Assembly (NCBI RefSeq): GCF_002571225.1
Contig: NZ_NVEC01000048.1
Coordinates: 46,291 to 110,290 of the forward strand
From: Bacillus sp. AFS059628
GTDB taxonomy: Bacteria > Bacillota > Bacilli > Bacillales > Bacillaceae_G
Reading direction: 5' to 3'
DNA: 64,000 nt
A program made the position numbers and the translations under genes. Positions 16,793 through 26,412 of the stretch are shown piece after piece. The notes below the pieces were generated by a model. That model was not told the origin of the DNA, made no database searches, and saw only the letters and a list, made by a program, of their open reading frames with translations. Positions within the stretch are counted from its first letter, which is position 1. Each line of letters opens with the position of its first letter.

Positions 16793-16990
16793 TTACGTAT
16801 TAGTATGACTCTTAGGTTCTTTAAAAAAGTTGGATATAATACAAAAAGCTATTCCGGTAATTAGAATAATATATTTTATCGTTTCACTTGTATGCTCGAA
16901 TAAATTAACGTTAAGCATCACAAGTCCCCAAAAAAGTTGGATTGCTCCGTAACTGAATAAAATTTTTCCTGTACGAGAAAAATTTTTCAT
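16793..16990 (-). CDS. Small two-helix membrane protein
   Basis: The 65-residue protein has helices at about residues 10-30 and 38-56. The ATG at 16990 is chosen because AAAGGGTGAG lies just upstream; an in-frame GTG three codons earlier overlaps that site. Family not recognised. Confidence 0.55.
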   Translation of the reverse strand: MKNFSRTGKILFSYGAIQLFWGLVMLNVNLFEHTSETIKYIILITGIAFCIISNFFKEPKSHTNT

Positions 16991-17110
16991 AGATCTCACC
17001 CTTTCCTGTATATGTAAATTGTATCATGAAAAAATTAAAAATGAATGATTATAAAATGAATTTTCTGTAAATTCGAAAGGTAAGTCATAGAAGAAGAGAT
17101 AAGATATAGA

Positions 17111-17147
17111 AAGAAGCTTACGTAAAAAACGTAAGCTTCTTTTTTAT
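17111..17147. terminator. Strong hairpin terminator downstream of pckA
   Basis: AAGAAGCTTACGT pairs perfectly with ACGTAAGCTTCTT around AAAAA, with T-rich flanks on both strands. Confidence 0.75.
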
Positions 17148-17263
17148 GTAAGTGTGTATAAACCGTTAAGCCGCATTGGGTTTTGTCGGTGAGTACGCGA
17201 AACTTTACGGTTACACGCCACTTATTCATATGAGTAAGGGGTATTCCAACAGAAAGTTTGTAC

Positions 17264-18850
17264 TTAAGCGATTGGACCGCCTAAGTTAATAATATCTTCA
17301 GAAACGCTGTCGAACTTTTTGAAGTTCGCTTTGAACTCGTTCGCAAGCTCGATTGCTTTTGCTTTGTAAGCAGCTTTATCAGCCCAAGTTTGTTCAGGCA
17401 TTAACACTTCGTCAGGTACACCTGGTACGTGAAGTGGAACTTCAAGACCGAAGATGTCATGTTTAGCTGTTTCAGTTTTTGCAAGTTCGCCGCTTAATGC
17501 TGCTTGAATCATTGCACGAGTGTAACCTAAGTTCATACGTTTACCAACGCCGTATTCGCCACCAGTCCAGCCAGTGTTTACTAAGAATACTTTCGCATCG
17601 TGCTTCTCGATTTTTTCACCAAGCATTTCAGCATAGCGAGATGCATCAAGTGGTAAGAATGGTGAACCGAAGCAAGTTGAGAATGTTGCTTGCGGAGATG
17701 TAACGCCGCGCTCTGTTCCTGCTAGTTTACTAGTGTAACCACTTAAGAAATGGTACATAGCTTGTTCTTTTGATAACTTACTGATTGGAGGCAATACGCC
17801 AGATGCATCAGCAGTTAAGAAAATGATTGTATTTGGGTGTCCAGCAACACTTGGCAGCACGATATTGTCGATCGCATGCATAGGGTATGCAGCACGAGTA
17901 TTTTCTGTTAAAGTAGTATCGTTGTAGTCTGCCATACGCGTTTGGTTATTAATGATAACGTTTTCTAAAACAGATCCAAATTTGATTGCATCGAAAATTT
18001 GTGGTTCTTTCTCGTGAGAAAGGTTTACACATTTTGCGTAGCAACCGCCTTCAATATTGAATACACCGTTATCAGACCAACCATGCTCATCATCACCGAT
18101 TAATTTACGGTTTGGATCAGCAGATAATGTTGTTTTACCTGTTCCAGATAAACCGAAGAATAGTGCTACGTCGCCTTCTTCACCTACGTTTGCAGAGCAA
18201 TGCATAGAAAGAATATCTTGTTCAGGTAATAAGAAGTTCATAATAGAGAAGATTGATTTTTTCATTTCTCCAGCGTATTCTGTACCACCAATTAGTACGA
18301 TACGTTTTTCGAATGAAACCATAATGAATGCTTCAGAGTTTGTACCGTCAACAGCTGGATCAGCTTTGAAATTCGGTGCAGAAACAATTGTGAACTCTGA
18401 TTCATGAGTTGTTAATTCTTCTTCAGTTGGACGAATGAATAATTGATGTACAAATAAATTGTGCCATGCATATTCGTTAATAACTTGAATTGGTAGGCGG
18501 TAATTGCGGTCAGCGCCTGCAAATCCTTTGAAGACGAATAACTCTTCTTTTTCTTTTAAGTATTCTAAAACTTTCGTATATAATTTATTAAAATGTTCTT
18601 CAGAAATCGGTTGGTTCACAGCTCCCCAAGCAATTTTGTCAGCAACCGATGCTTCTTTCACAATAAATTTATCTTTAGGAGAACGTCCTGTATATTTTCC
18701 AGTTGAAGCAGAAACAGCACCAGTCGAAGTTAATTTCCCTTCATTTCGCATTAATACTTTTTCCACTAATTGCGGAACACTTAGTTGAATCTGTGCATTG
18801 CTTCCGTTCAATAATTCGTGTAAACCAATTTGGACATTCACAGTACTCAT
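17264..18850 (-). CDS. pckA: Phosphoenolpyruvate carboxykinase (ATP)
   Basis: The 528-residue gluconeogenic enzyme converts oxaloacetate plus ATP to PEP and CO2 in the cytosol. Signature segments are [11 protein letters not shown] near residue 55, the kinase-1a loop [11 protein letters not shown] near residue 235, the kinase-2/metal region [18 protein letters not shown], and ENTRAAYP with its substrate arginine. It is full length for the family. It diverges from metK as in B. subtilis. A possible -10 (TATACT) lies about 60 bases before the ATG on the minus strand. Gluconeogenic control is expected, but no operator can be identified. Confidence 0.97.
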   Translation of the reverse strand: MSTVNVQIGLHELLNGSNAQIQLSVPQLVEKVLMRNEGKLTSTGAVSASTGKYTGRSPKDKFIVKEASVADKIAWGAVNQPISEEHFNKLYTKVLEYLKEKEELFVFKGFAGADRNYRLPIQVINEYAWHNLFVHQLFIRPTEEELTTHESEFTIVSAPNFKADPAVDGTNSEAFIMVSFEKRIVLIGGTEYAGEMKKSIFSIMNFLLPEQDILSMHCSANVGEEGDVALFFGLSGTGKTTLSADPNRKLIGDDEHGWSDNGVFNIEGGCYAKCVNLSHEKEPQIFDAIKFGSVLENVIINNQTRMADYNDTTLTENTRAAYPMHAIDNIVLPSVAGHPNTIIFLTADASGVLPPISKLSKEQAMYHFLSGYTSKLAGTERGVTSPQATFSTCFGSPFLPLDASRYAEMLGEKIEKHDAKVFLVNTGWTGGEYGVGKRMNLGYTRAMIQAALSGELAKTETAKHDIFGLEVPLHVPGVPDEVLMPEQTWADKAAYKAKAIELANEFKANFKKFDSVSEDIINLGGPIA

Positions 18851-19032
18851 ATTTATATACCATCCTTTTCATTTAATGAAATATTTCTCGTAATCCCCAA
18901 CAAGAGTATAACACAATTATATAAATAATGTATACTATTTATTTCTTTTTGTTTGTGTGAATACATTATTTCCTTATTAATATTTCATTTTAGGCGTATT
19001 GAGAAAAACTTTCAGGAAAATGTGAATATTAA
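18851..19032. other. Divergent pckA/metK control region, pckA side
   Basis: This AT-rich segment contains the pckA leader. On the minus strand TACATT and TATACT spaced about 16 bases apart could be the pckA promoter. No repressor site is recognised. Confidence 0.4.
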
Positions 19033-19061
19033 TTGACAAATGAATATCATTTCTTTAGTAT
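19033..19061 (+). promoter_or_regulatory. Sigma-A promoter of metK
   Basis: TTGACA at 19033-19038 and TAGTAT at 19056-19061 are separated by 17 bases. Transcription should start a few bases before the SAM riboswitch. Confidence 0.8.
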
Positions 19062-19076
19062 AGGTTGGGACGGATA

Positions 19077-19269
19077 CTCTCTTATCCCGAGCTGGCGGAG
19101 GGACAGGCCCGATGAAGCCCAGCAACCTCACTTGTATTGGTAAACACAAGTGAATAGGTGCTAAAACCTGTGCGAGGCTACAGGTCTCGAACGATAAGAG
19201 CGAAGGGCAAAAAGCAGTATGCAAGTAGCAAATTAAACCTTTCCTCTATTAAAGTAGGAAAGGTTTTTC
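19077..19269 (+). promoter_or_regulatory. SAM-I riboswitch (S-box) with terminator, controlling metK
   Basis: The leader contains the S-box landmarks CTCTTATC with closing GATAAGAG, AGCTGGCGGAGGGACAGGCC, GATGAAGCCCAGCAACC and a GGTGCTAAAACCTG helix. The expression platform ends in the terminator AAACCTTTCCT / AGGAAAGGTTT at 19235-19268. SAM binding favours the terminator, so metK is shut off when its product is abundant. Confidence 0.95.
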
Positions 19270-19368
19270 TGTATGCTTGTGTGGGAGAATAAATGTATGT
19301 CGCAATCTGTGGCAAATTAAGGATGAGTTCCGTACAATATATACAATTACTGTAGGGAGGTTTACCAC

Positions 19369-20568
19369 ATGACAAAAAAACGTCATCTGTTCACATCTGA
19401 GTCTGTAACTGAAGGACATCCAGATAAAATTTGTGACCAAATTTCTGATTCAATTTTAGATGCGATCTTATCAAAGGACGCAAATGCACGTGTAGCTTGT
19501 GAAACAACTGTAACAACTGGTTTAGTATTGGTAGCGGGGGAAATTACGACTTCTACTTACGTAGATATTCCAAAAATCGTTCGTGAAACAATTCAAGGCA
19601 TTGGTTACACACGCGCAAAATACGGATTCGATGCAGAAACTTGTGCAGTTTTAACATCTATCGATGAGCAATCTGCTGACATCGCTATGGGTGTTGACCA
19701 AGCGCTAGAAGCACGCGAAGGTCAAATGACTGACGCTGAGATTGAGGCAATTGGTGCAGGAGACCAAGGTTTAATGTTTGGTTTCGCATGTAATGAAACA
19801 CAAGAGTTAATGCCACTTCCAATCTCGCTTGCTCACAAATTAGCTCGCCGTTTAACTGAAGTACGTAAAAATGATACATTATCATACCTACGTCCAGATG
19901 GAAAAACGCAAGTTACAGTTGAGTATGATGAAAATGGTAAACCAGTACGTGTTGATACTATCGTAATTTCTACACAACATCACCCAGATGTTACATGGGA
20001 AGAAATCGATCGCGACTTAAAAGAGCACGTAATTAAAGCTGTAGTACCAGCAGAATTAATCGATGGAGAAACGAAATTCTTCATTAACCCAACTGGCCGC
20101 TTCGTAATTGGTGGACCACAAGGTGATGCTGGTTTAACAGGACGTAAAATCATCGTTGATACTTACGGTGGATACGCTCGCCACGGTGGCGGTGCATTCT
20201 CTGGTAAAGATGCAACGAAAGTTGACCGTTCTGCAGCATATGCAGCTCGTTATGTTGCGAAAAACATCGTAGCAGCTGGTCTTGCTGAGAAAGCAGAAGT
20301 ACAACTTGCATACGCAATTGGTGTAGCACAACCAGTATCAATTTCAGTTGATACATTCGGCACTGGTAAAGTATCTGAAGACGTACTAGTAGAACTAGTT
20401 CGTAACAACTTCGATCTTCGCCCAGCTGGTATTATTAAAATGCTAGACTTACGTCGCCCAATTTACAAACAAACAGCAGCTTACGGCCACTTCGGACGTA
20501 CTGATGTAGATCTAACATGGGAACGTACAGACAAAGCTGCAGCTTTAAAAGAGCAAGCTGGTCTATAA
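19369..20568 (+). CDS. metK: S-adenosylmethionine synthetase
   Basis: The 399-residue enzyme makes SAM from methionine and ATP. Characteristic segments are [20 protein letters not shown] at the N-terminus (ATP and metal binding), [13 protein letters not shown], the flexible active-site region with HPD, and [19 protein letters not shown]. Length is standard. GGGAGG precedes the ATG. It is the single gene of an S-box-controlled unit and ends with a strong terminator. Confidence 0.98.
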
Positions 20569-20576
20569 TATATGAA

Positions 20577-20611
20577 AAAAAGCTTTGCGCCGTGAGCGCA
20601 AAGCTTTTTTT
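20577..20611. terminator. metK terminator
   Basis: AAAAAGCTTTGCGC pairs with GCGCAAAGCTTTTT around CGTGA. It is symmetrical, so it also serves the convergent acetyltransferase gene. Confidence 0.9.
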
Positions 20612-21134
20612 ATTTATAATTACGTTGGAATAAAGCGAAGAGTTCAATGTCATGCCAAGTGCCGTTGCGGAATATAGCTTCTTTACAAGTTCCTTCATGT
20701 TGAAAACCGAGTGATTTATATAATTTAATTGCTCTCTCGTTGAAAGAAAATACTCGTAAAGAAAGGCGATGTAAATTTAATTCTAAAAATGCATACTTCA
20801 ATAATAAAGTGAAAGCTTCCTTCCCATAACCTTGCCCCCAGTAATCCTTTTTACCAATATCAATAATGCATTCAGCGTTTCGATTATACGAATCAATATG
20901 AATTAAAGAAGTAATACCAATTGGAAGATTCGTAGCTTTTTCTTCAATGATATAGCTCTTAGAGTTTGAAGAATGAATAAATTGCTGGCAAAGTTTTTCT
21001 GTATCTTGTAAGGAATATTTATCAAGGTTAAGGGTAGTTGAACTCATAACGTCTATATCATTATGCCATTTATAATACGTTAGAATATCATCTTCGGAAA
21101 ACTTTCGTAACTGAATACGGTTTGATTCAAACAA
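20610..21134 (-). CDS. GNAT-family N-acetyltransferase (RimJ/RimL type)
   Basis: The 174-residue protein has the Acetyltransf_3 pattern: an N-terminal IQLRKFSEDDILTYYKW, the acetyl-CoA loop DYWGQGYGKEAF (RxxGxG/A variant) near residue 97, and the C-terminal NERAIKLYKSLGFQHEG. It transfers acetyl from acetyl-CoA to an amine; the acceptor (protein N-terminus, antibiotic or small molecule) is unknown. The start is TTG at 21134 with AAAGGTGG upstream. Confidence 0.88.
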   Translation of the reverse strand: MFESNRIQLRKFSEDDILTYYKWHNDIDVMSSTTLNLDKYSLQDTEKLCQQFIHSSNSKSYIIEEKATNLPIGITSLIHIDSYNRNAECIIDIGKKDYWGQGYGKEAFTLLLKYAFLELNLHRLSLRVFSFNERAIKLYKSLGFQHEGTCKEAIFRNGTWHDIELFALFQRNYK

Positions 21135-21157
21135 TACAAGCCCACCTTTTATATTTA

Positions 21158-21334
21158 CTAGTTTTTGTTCATTATTTCAATACACGAGCTACAATAAATG
21201 TGTCCGTCTAGTTCAATATACTTTCTTATATTAGTCATACCACTTGCCGGAAATGGCATATGAATCCATGCTTTTTCATACGTTTGTATTTCTTTCCCGC
21301 ATGATTTACAAAGGATTGGTTTCTTCTTGAATAT
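21158..21334 (-). CDS. Small zinc-ribbon-like protein with no standard start codon
   Basis: The frame ends at TAG 21158-21160 and holds 57 codons after an ATA at 21332-21334. It contains two CxxC pairs, CKSC near the start and CSSC near the end, spaced like a zinc ribbon. AAAGG lies about ten bases before the ATA, within the stop of the upstream gene, exactly where a start is expected. No in-frame ATG, GTG or TTG lies upstream, and the first in-frame ATG would lose the first CxxC. Either ATA is used or the start has mutated. Function unknown. Confidence 0.5.
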   Translation of the reverse strand: MFKKKPILCKSCGKEIQTYEKAWIHMPFPASGMTNIRKYIELDGHIYCSSCIEIMNKN

Positions 21335-21340
21335 ATGTAA

Positions 21341-21520
21341 TTATCCTTTCATTTGACGTGCTTTACCTGCGCAAAAGGCACTGCTTAGTAAAAATAGTGT
21401 TGCGAATATAATGCTTACGAATGTAGCGTATGGAATTGCGCCTTTTAGAGAAAAGCCGACAGTAATGGAAGCGACGAATAAGAGGATGAATGTTGTTGTT
21501 AGTTTTTTATAAAGTTCCAT
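21341..21520 (-). CDS. Small membrane protein, 59 residues
   Basis: It starts MELYKKLTTTFILLF with GGAGG ten bases upstream. It has two hydrophobic helices at about residues 8-23 and 30-50 and a basic C-terminal tail. Its TAA stop lies seven bases before the presumed start of the zinc-ribbon ORF, forming a two-gene unit. Family not recognised. Confidence 0.65.
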   Translation of the reverse strand: MELYKKLTTTFILLFVASITVGFSLKGAIPYATFVSIIFATLFLLSSAFCAGKARQMKG

Positions 21521-21758
21521 AGTGAATGAACCTCCAAATTATTTTGTAATTTAAAATGAAATCTACTATGTGGAAAATATAAGAGGATTTAAAGAGTAGC
21601 TAATGATGTGTAGTCTAGGAGCATAAGTAAGTATATTTTCCTTTTTGTGGTTGTATATACTTATATTGTATCATGATGTATTAGCGGCTTCATACATAAT
21701 TGTGTAAAGATAGGTATGATAAAATGAAGAAAAGACTTTAGGAAAGGGAAGATAAAAA

Positions 21759-22268
21759 ATGAGCGTAACCGAACATAAAAAACAAGCACCGAAAGAGGTG
21801 CATTGCAAAATCGTAACAATCTCCGATACACGTACAGAAGAGACGGATAAGAGCGGACAACTATTACATGAATTATTAAAAGAAGCAGGGCATACAGTGA
21901 CCTCTTATGAAATTGTAAAAGATGATAAAGAAAGTATTCAGCGAGCAGTGTTAGATGGTTATCATAGAGAAGATGTTGATGTCGTGTTAACAAATGGCGG
22001 TACTGGTATTACGAAGCGTGATGTGACGATTGAAGCAGTATCAGCGTTATTACATAAAGAAATTGTCGGTTTTGGTGAGTTGTTCCGCATGATTAGTTAT
22101 TTAGAAGATATCGGAAGCAGCGCGATGTTAAGTAGAGCAATCGGCGGTACAATTGGGCGTAAAGTTGTTTTTTCTATGCCGGGATCTAGCGGAGCAGTTC
22201 GTCTTGCGATGAATAAATTAATTTTACCGGAATTAGGTCATATTACATTTGAGCTGCATCGCCAATGA
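21759..22268 (+). CDS. moaB: Molybdenum cofactor biosynthesis protein B (MoaB/MogA family)
   Basis: The 169-residue MPT-binding-fold protein contains ITISDTRT-type and [17 protein letters not shown] motifs and MPGSSGAV, which bind molybdopterin and adenylate in the family. The role is adenylylation of molybdopterin before metal insertion. GGAAAGGGAAG precedes the ATG. It overlaps mobA by four bases (ATGA). The remaining Moco genes are at 55.4-60.5 kb. Confidence 0.93.
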   Translation: MSVTEHKKQAPKEVHCKIVTISDTRTEETDKSGQLLHELLKEAGHTVTSYEIVKDDKESIQRAVLDGYHREDVDVVLTNGGTGITKRDVTIEAVSALLHKEIVGFGELFRMISYLEDIGSSAMLSRAIGGTIGRKVVFSMPGSSGAVRLAMNKLILPELGHITFELHRQ

Positions 22269-22867
22269 GTAAGTATGCTGGAATTGTATTAGCGGGCGGT
22301 ATGTCGAGTCGATTCGGTGAGCCGAAAGCGTTAGCGAGCTGGCAGGGTAGTACTTTTATTGAGCATATTTTGAAAGTGATGACAAGTGCGTTGCAAGAAG
22401 TTTTGGTCATTAGTAACTCCGATATAAAGGAGCGAGTGGAGGAACTCGTACAAGTTCCTGTTATAGAAGATATTCCGCATTATAAAGGAAATGGCCCACT
22501 TGCTGGAATTGTATCAGGAATGGAATATATAGAAGCAGATTGGTATGCTATTATGCCTTGCGATGCGCCAAATGTTTCACAAGAATGGTTTACCATTTTG
22601 CTAGAGCAAACGAGCAATGAATATGATGCGGTTGTACCTATTATTAATGGAAGGAAACAACCGTTACTTGCAGCGTATCATAACCGCGTGAAAGAAAAGA
22701 TTTATGCATTGCTTCAGGAAGAGAAAAGAAGTATGGGCCAGCTTTTATCACAATGTAATGTGAAATATATTGCTGGTGAAGATGTACAAGCGAATGCGGA
22801 TTGGTTTATAAATGTGAATACGAAAGAAGAATATGTGCAGGCTCAAAAAGACCTTTCAAATGAATGA
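22265..22867 (+). CDS. mobA: Molybdenum cofactor guanylyltransferase
   Basis: The 200-residue nucleotidyltransferase-fold protein has the GTP-binding signature [15 protein letters not shown] at residues 9-23, a [10 protein letters not shown] segment and the metal-binding PCDAPN near residue 98. It attaches GMP to molybdopterin for bis-MGD enzymes. It is translationally coupled to moaB, and its end lies within the terminator hairpin. Confidence 0.93.
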   Translation: MSKYAGIVLAGGMSSRFGEPKALASWQGSTFIEHILKVMTSALQEVLVISNSDIKERVEELVQVPVIEDIPHYKGNGPLAGIVSGMEYIEADWYAIMPCDAPNVSQEWFTILLEQTSNEYDAVVPIINGRKQPLLAAYHNRVKEKIYALLQEEKRSMGQLLSQCNVKYIAGEDVQANADWFINVNTKEEYVQAQKDLSNE

Positions 22868-22878
22868 AAGGTTTTTTG
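22845..22878 (+). terminator. moaB-mobA terminator
   Basis: AAAAAGACCTTTCA pairs with TGAAAGGTTTTTT; the hairpin includes the mobA stop codon. Confidence 0.85.
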
Positions 22879-22902
22879 GTATACAGAAATTGGGGAACAA
22901 TT

Positions 22903-22964
22903 ACTGTATAAAGGTATGTGAGTAAGTTGATTTTAAGGGGAATTTCTTAAAATCACTATACAGT
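22903..22964. repeat. Nested inverted repeat between convergent genes
   Basis: The outer arms ACTGTATA / TATACAGT (8 of 8) enclose the inner arms TGATTTTAAG / CTTAAAATCA (10 of 10) with loop GGGAATTT. No T run follows and no gene overlaps it. It could be a small structured RNA or a mobile-element remnant. Confidence 0.6.
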
Positions 22965-23115
22965 TAAAATATTGTATAACTATATATTGATTTTTATGGG
23001 TTTTTATTACAAGTCTATTTAGTTATGTTTATTTTTGATATAATAAATATAGAAATAAAACGATATTTAACCTTATGTATCATTTATGAAACTAAAATTT
23101 ATAACTGTGTAATAA

Positions 23116-23147
23116 ACTCCCTTCGTCTAGTTGAAGGGAGTTCTTCT
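23116..23147 (-). terminator. Terminator of the GT4/PAP2 operon
   Basis: AACTCCCTTC pairs with GAAGGGAGTT around a short loop, just beyond the glycosyltransferase stop. Confidence 0.65.
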
Positions 23148-23149
23148 GT

Positions 23150-24292
23150 TTAAGCGAGTAATTCTGATGCGGTGTGCTGAAGGACTTCTTCATATTGGTC
23201 AAGTAACCCACGGAAAATCTCATCCCAGCTTTTTGTTTTAGCATAAGACGAAGCCGCTATGCCCATTTGTATAAGTTGCTCTTCATTTCGCAATAAAGAA
23301 TGGATGGATGATAGAAATGAATCCGCATGTTTGGGCGGGCAAAGAATTCCTGTTTTTCCATCTGTAATAATATTTTTAACCCCGCCACTATTTGCACCGA
23401 TGACAGGTGTACCGCATGCAAGCGATTCAAGTACAACATTTCCGAATGTTTCAGTAGCTGATGGAAATACCATGATGTTAGAACAAGCATATGCTTCAGC
23501 TAAATCCACGCCTTGTAAATAGCCAGTAAACGTGACATTTGTTTTCGGAACAGCTTCACGTAAATTTGTTGCTAGAGGACCGTCTCCTGCTATAAGCCAA
23601 TGAATATCGTTTCGAGTATGCGCTGATTTAACGATAAGATTTTGCAGCGTATCAATATCTTTTTCAGGGGCAATCCGTCCAACATAGGAAAGGACGTACT
23701 TAGCTGTAATATTATATTTTTTTCGGAATAGGTCTGTATTGTAAGCTGGATGAAAGAGATTGCAATCTACACCCCGTCCCCAAATAGAGAGAGCTTGAAA
23801 GCCTTTATTTTTTAATTGATGTAATGTTTCGGGAGAGGGGACAAAATTTTTTTGCATATGACTATGAAACCACTTTAAATAGTTCCAAAGCATATGAGAG
23901 AGAAATTCGATTTTGTAATAACGTAAATAAGCATCGAAATCAGTATGATAAGAACCGACAACTGGGATGTTTAACTTTTTTGCATAATACAATCCACAAA
24001 GTCCCATGTTGAAAGGTGTAGCAATGTGAATCATGTCAGGCTTAAAGGAAAGAAGTTCTCGTTTAATGCGCGGAGTAGGAAAAGAAAAGCGACATTCTGG
24101 ATATAATATTGTTAACGGGATACTTCTCATCTTGTTCACATTAGCCACGAAATTATCTTCAGCTGTATGCTGAGGGGCGAAAACAGAATAGGGGATCTTT
24201 TCTTTCTGAAAGTAACGTGTTAATCGTTCTAATGTTTTCGCAACCCCGTTGACTTGTGGTGTAAAAGTATCGGTGAAAATGGCGACTCTCAT
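23150..24292 (-). CDS. Glycosyltransferase family 4 (GtfA/PimB-like)
   Basis: The protein has 380 residues and a GT-B fold. The N-terminal domain begins MRVAIFTDTFTPQVNGVAK, where the glycine loop binds the donor. The C-terminal half has YVGRIAPEKDID and the EX7E motif ETFGNVVLE with GTPVIGANSGGVKN. Such enzymes add sugars to diacylglycerol, phosphatidylinositol-like lipids or wall polymers. The second of two adjacent ATGs (24292) has the better spacing from AAGGAG. It follows a PAP2 phosphatase by about ten bases, so a lipid-linked substrate is plausible. Confidence 0.9.
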   Translation of the reverse strand: MRVAIFTDTFTPQVNGVAKTLERLTRYFQKEKIPYSVFAPQHTAEDNFVANVNKMRSIPLTILYPECRFSFPTPRIKRELLSFKPDMIHIATPFNMGLCGLYYAKKLNIPVVGSYHTDFDAYLRYYKIEFLSHMLWNYLKWFHSHMQKNFVPSPETLHQLKNKGFQALSIWGRGVDCNLFHPAYNTDLFRKKYNITAKYVLSYVGRIAPEKDIDTLQNLIVKSAHTRNDIHWLIAGDGPLATNLREAVPKTNVTFTGYLQGVDLAEAYACSNIMVFPSATETFGNVVLESLACGTPVIGANSGGVKNIITDGKTGILCPPKHADSFLSSIHSLLRNEEQLIQMGIAASSYAKTKSWDEIFRGLLDQYEEVLQHTASELLA

Positions 24293-24304
24293 CATATCAC
24301 TCCT

Positions 24305-24838
24305 TTATGTGAAAAGTGGGATGAATTGATAAAAAGAGATGATGCCAGAGCAAGCGCCGAGGCACATACCGACAAATACATCAGATGGATAGTGAAGCCC
24401 TAAATAAATGCGAGAAATACCGACGCATAATGCTAACGGTAATAAAAAAACAAATAAACTTGGATTATAACAAATAAATGGAATAAGGACAGAGAAAACG
24501 GCTGTTGTATGACCAGATGGGAAAGAGTGGTCTTTTAATGGATGGACTGGATATTTCGCATCCTGAATTGTTAAATAAGGACGTTTTCGCGGATACCATC
24601 TTTTTAATATTTGTACAGGAATATGGCTAATTGCTAAAGAAATAGCAGATGCGATTGCAGCTTGATGCAAAGTCCCTTTTGCGAACATTAAAAAGAAAAG
24701 TGTGAGTGCGATTGAGAAAGTAGCACCACCTATATGAGTAATATTGCTGAAAAAGATATTTAATGTTTTTTGATCAAAGTATCGGTTAATTCCTTTGAAA
24801 ATGTAACATTCTATTTTATACAGTCCACTGGCCTTCAT
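24305..24838 (-). CDS. PAP2-family membrane phosphatase
   Basis: The 177-residue protein with five or six membrane helices has the three acid-phosphatase motifs KRWYPRKRP near residue 79, PSGHT near 107 and SRIYLGLHYPSDV near 142. Substrates in the family are undecaprenyl pyrophosphate, phosphatidylglycerol phosphate or phosphatidic acid. It is the first gene of an operon with the GT4 gene. Confidence 0.9.
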   Translation of the reverse strand: MKASGLYKIECYIFKGINRYFDQKTLNIFFSNITHIGGATFSIALTLFFLMFAKGTLHQAAIASAISLAISHIPVQILKRWYPRKRPYLTIQDAKYPVHPLKDHSFPSGHTTAVFSVLIPFICYNPSLFVFLLPLALCVGISRIYLGLHYPSDVFVGMCLGACSGIISFYQFIPLFT

Positions 24839-24943
24839 GAAAATTCTCCTCCCTCGCTTACATATATATGGAGATATTAGCTTTTATTTTAATAAGATTT
24901 TGTTGAGGGAGTAATAATGTTTTGTAAAGAAAAAGTTAGTTTT

Positions 24944-24975
24944 TATAAAAAAACTGCCACTTTAATGGCAGCTGG
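24944..24975 (-). terminator. Terminator of ytoA
   Basis: On the minus strand CTGCCATT pairs with AGTGGCAG and is followed by TTTTTTT. Confidence 0.8.
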
Positions 24976-24980
24976 AAAAG

Positions 24981-25493
24981 TTACTTCTGTAATGATTTAT
25001 AATACTGACCTTTTTCAACATATTGCGTGCGAATTCGCTCCATGTCTTTACGGTCTTCCTCTGTTAATTCACGAATGACTTTCGCTGGGCGACCGAAGGC
25101 TAACGTGTTTGGCGGGATTTTCTTTCCTTGTGAAACGAGGCTTCCAGCGCCGATAAAAGCTCCTTCGCCAATTTCAGCACCATCTAATATAATAGACCCC
25201 ATTCCAATTAAAGCATCTTTTTTAATATGACAGCTATGTAAAATAACTTGATGCCCAACTGTAACGTCGTCTTCTAAAATAAGAGGATACTGAGGGCTTT
25301 GGTGGAGTGTACATTGGTCTTGTACATTTACTCGATCCCCAATGATTGTTGGTGACACATCACCACGGATGACTGTATTAAACCAAATACTTGATTCTTC
25401 GCCAACGGAAACATCGCCTGTAATCGTAACATAGTCAGCGATAAAAGCACTACTCGCAATTTTCGGATTTTTTTCTTTGTAAGAATATATCAT
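24981..25493 (-). CDS. ytoA: Gamma-carbonic-anhydrase-like hexapeptide protein
   Basis: The 170-residue left-handed beta-helix protein has repeated hexapeptides such as VTITGDVSVGEESSIWFNTV and ITGMGSIILDGAEIGEGAFIGAG-like turns. Candidate metal histidines lie in CTLHQ, VTVGHQVILHSC. The gene sits beside ytpA/ytpB as in B. subtilis ytoA. Carbonic anhydrase activity is not established for this branch. Confidence 0.87.
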   Translation of the reverse strand: MIYSYKEKNPKIASSAFIADYVTITGDVSVGEESSIWFNTVIRGDVSPTIIGDRVNVQDQCTLHQSPQYPLILEDDVTVGHQVILHSCHIKKDALIGMGSIILDGAEIGEGAFIGAGSLVSQGKKIPPNTLAFGRPAKVIRELTEEDRKDMERIRTQYVEKGQYYKSLQK

Positions 25494-25567
25494 GTAAAGC
25501 CTTCCTTTCCTAGAGACTAGTTTAAGTGTATCAAATTATGAAAAAGAGTGAAATGGAGGATGTCCGT

Positions 25568-26371
25568 ATGTGGAATTATGAAGCGGAGGAAGCAAAGGCT
25601 GTAATCGTTATTGTGCACGGCGCGATGGAATATCACGGACGTTACGAGGCTGTTGCGGAAATGTGGAATCATAACGGCTACCACGTTGTGATGGGAGACC
25701 TTCCGTCGCATGGAACGACTTCAAGAAATAGAGGACATATTGATTCATTTGATGAATACATAGAGGAAGTTAAATTATGGGTGAAAGAGGCAAGAAAGTA
25801 TCGGTTACCTATTTTTATATTCGGTCATAGTATGGGTGGTCTTATCGTTATTCGTATGATGCAAGAAACGAAGAGAGAAGATGTAGACGGTATTATTTTA
25901 AGTTCACCATGTTTAGGCGTATTGGCTGGACCTTCAGCACCACTTCAAGCTGCCTCAAAAATATTAAATATTATCGCTCCAAAATTGCAATTTGCAACGA
26001 ATCTTACAGTGGAAATGTCAACTCGTAATCATGAAGTTAGGGACGCGATGGAGAATGATTCATTGTTCTTGCGCAAAGTATCAGTACGTTGGTATAGTGA
26101 ATTGATTAAGTCTATCGAAATTGCTCATAAGAAAATAGATGATTTTCCAGACGTTCCACTCTTGCTAATGCAAGCTTGTGAGGATAAACTTGTAGATAAA
26201 ATACGTGTCCGCACTTGGTTTGATAATGTTAAAATAAGTGATAAGGCTTTCAAAGAATGGCCGAATTGTTATCACGAGTTATTAAATGAGTATGAGCGTG
26301 ATGAAATTTTGAATTATATTCAGTCATTTACTGAAATACGCATCAATAACATAATAGAAACAAACAAATAA
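25568..26371 (+). CDS. ytpA: YtpA-type phospholipase/monoacylglycerol lipase
   Basis: The 267-residue alpha/beta hydrolase has HGAMEYHGRY near the start, the nucleophile elbow GHSMGG near residue 92, and an Asp (CEDKLVD) and His (NCYHELLNE) completing the triad. B. subtilis YtpA is reported to make the lysophospholipid bacilysocin. The start MWNYEAEE at 25568 follows GGAGG by about nine bases and matches the YtpA N-terminus; the upstream 14 codons are not needed. It precedes ytpB. Confidence 0.87.
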   Translation: MWNYEAEEAKAVIVIVHGAMEYHGRYEAVAEMWNHNGYHVVMGDLPSHGTTSRNRGHIDSFDEYIEEVKLWVKEARKYRLPIFIFGHSMGGLIVIRMMQETKREDVDGIILSSPCLGVLAGPSAPLQAASKILNIIAPKLQFATNLTVEMSTRNHEVRDAMENDSLFLRKVSVRWYSELIKSIEIAHKKIDDFPDVPLLLMQACEDKLVDKIRVRTWFDNVKISDKAFKEWPNCYHELLNEYERDEILNYIQSFTEIRINNIIETNK

Positions 26372-26412
26372 GTAATTTATTTGTACATTGAATAGAGGAG
26401 ATGAAGGAAGAA

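Noticed and set aside
17150-17235. Possible further copy of dispersed repeat family 2 near GTTTTGTCGGTGAGT
   Set aside because: Only about 14 bases match and the other end is missing, so it is not counted as a copy.
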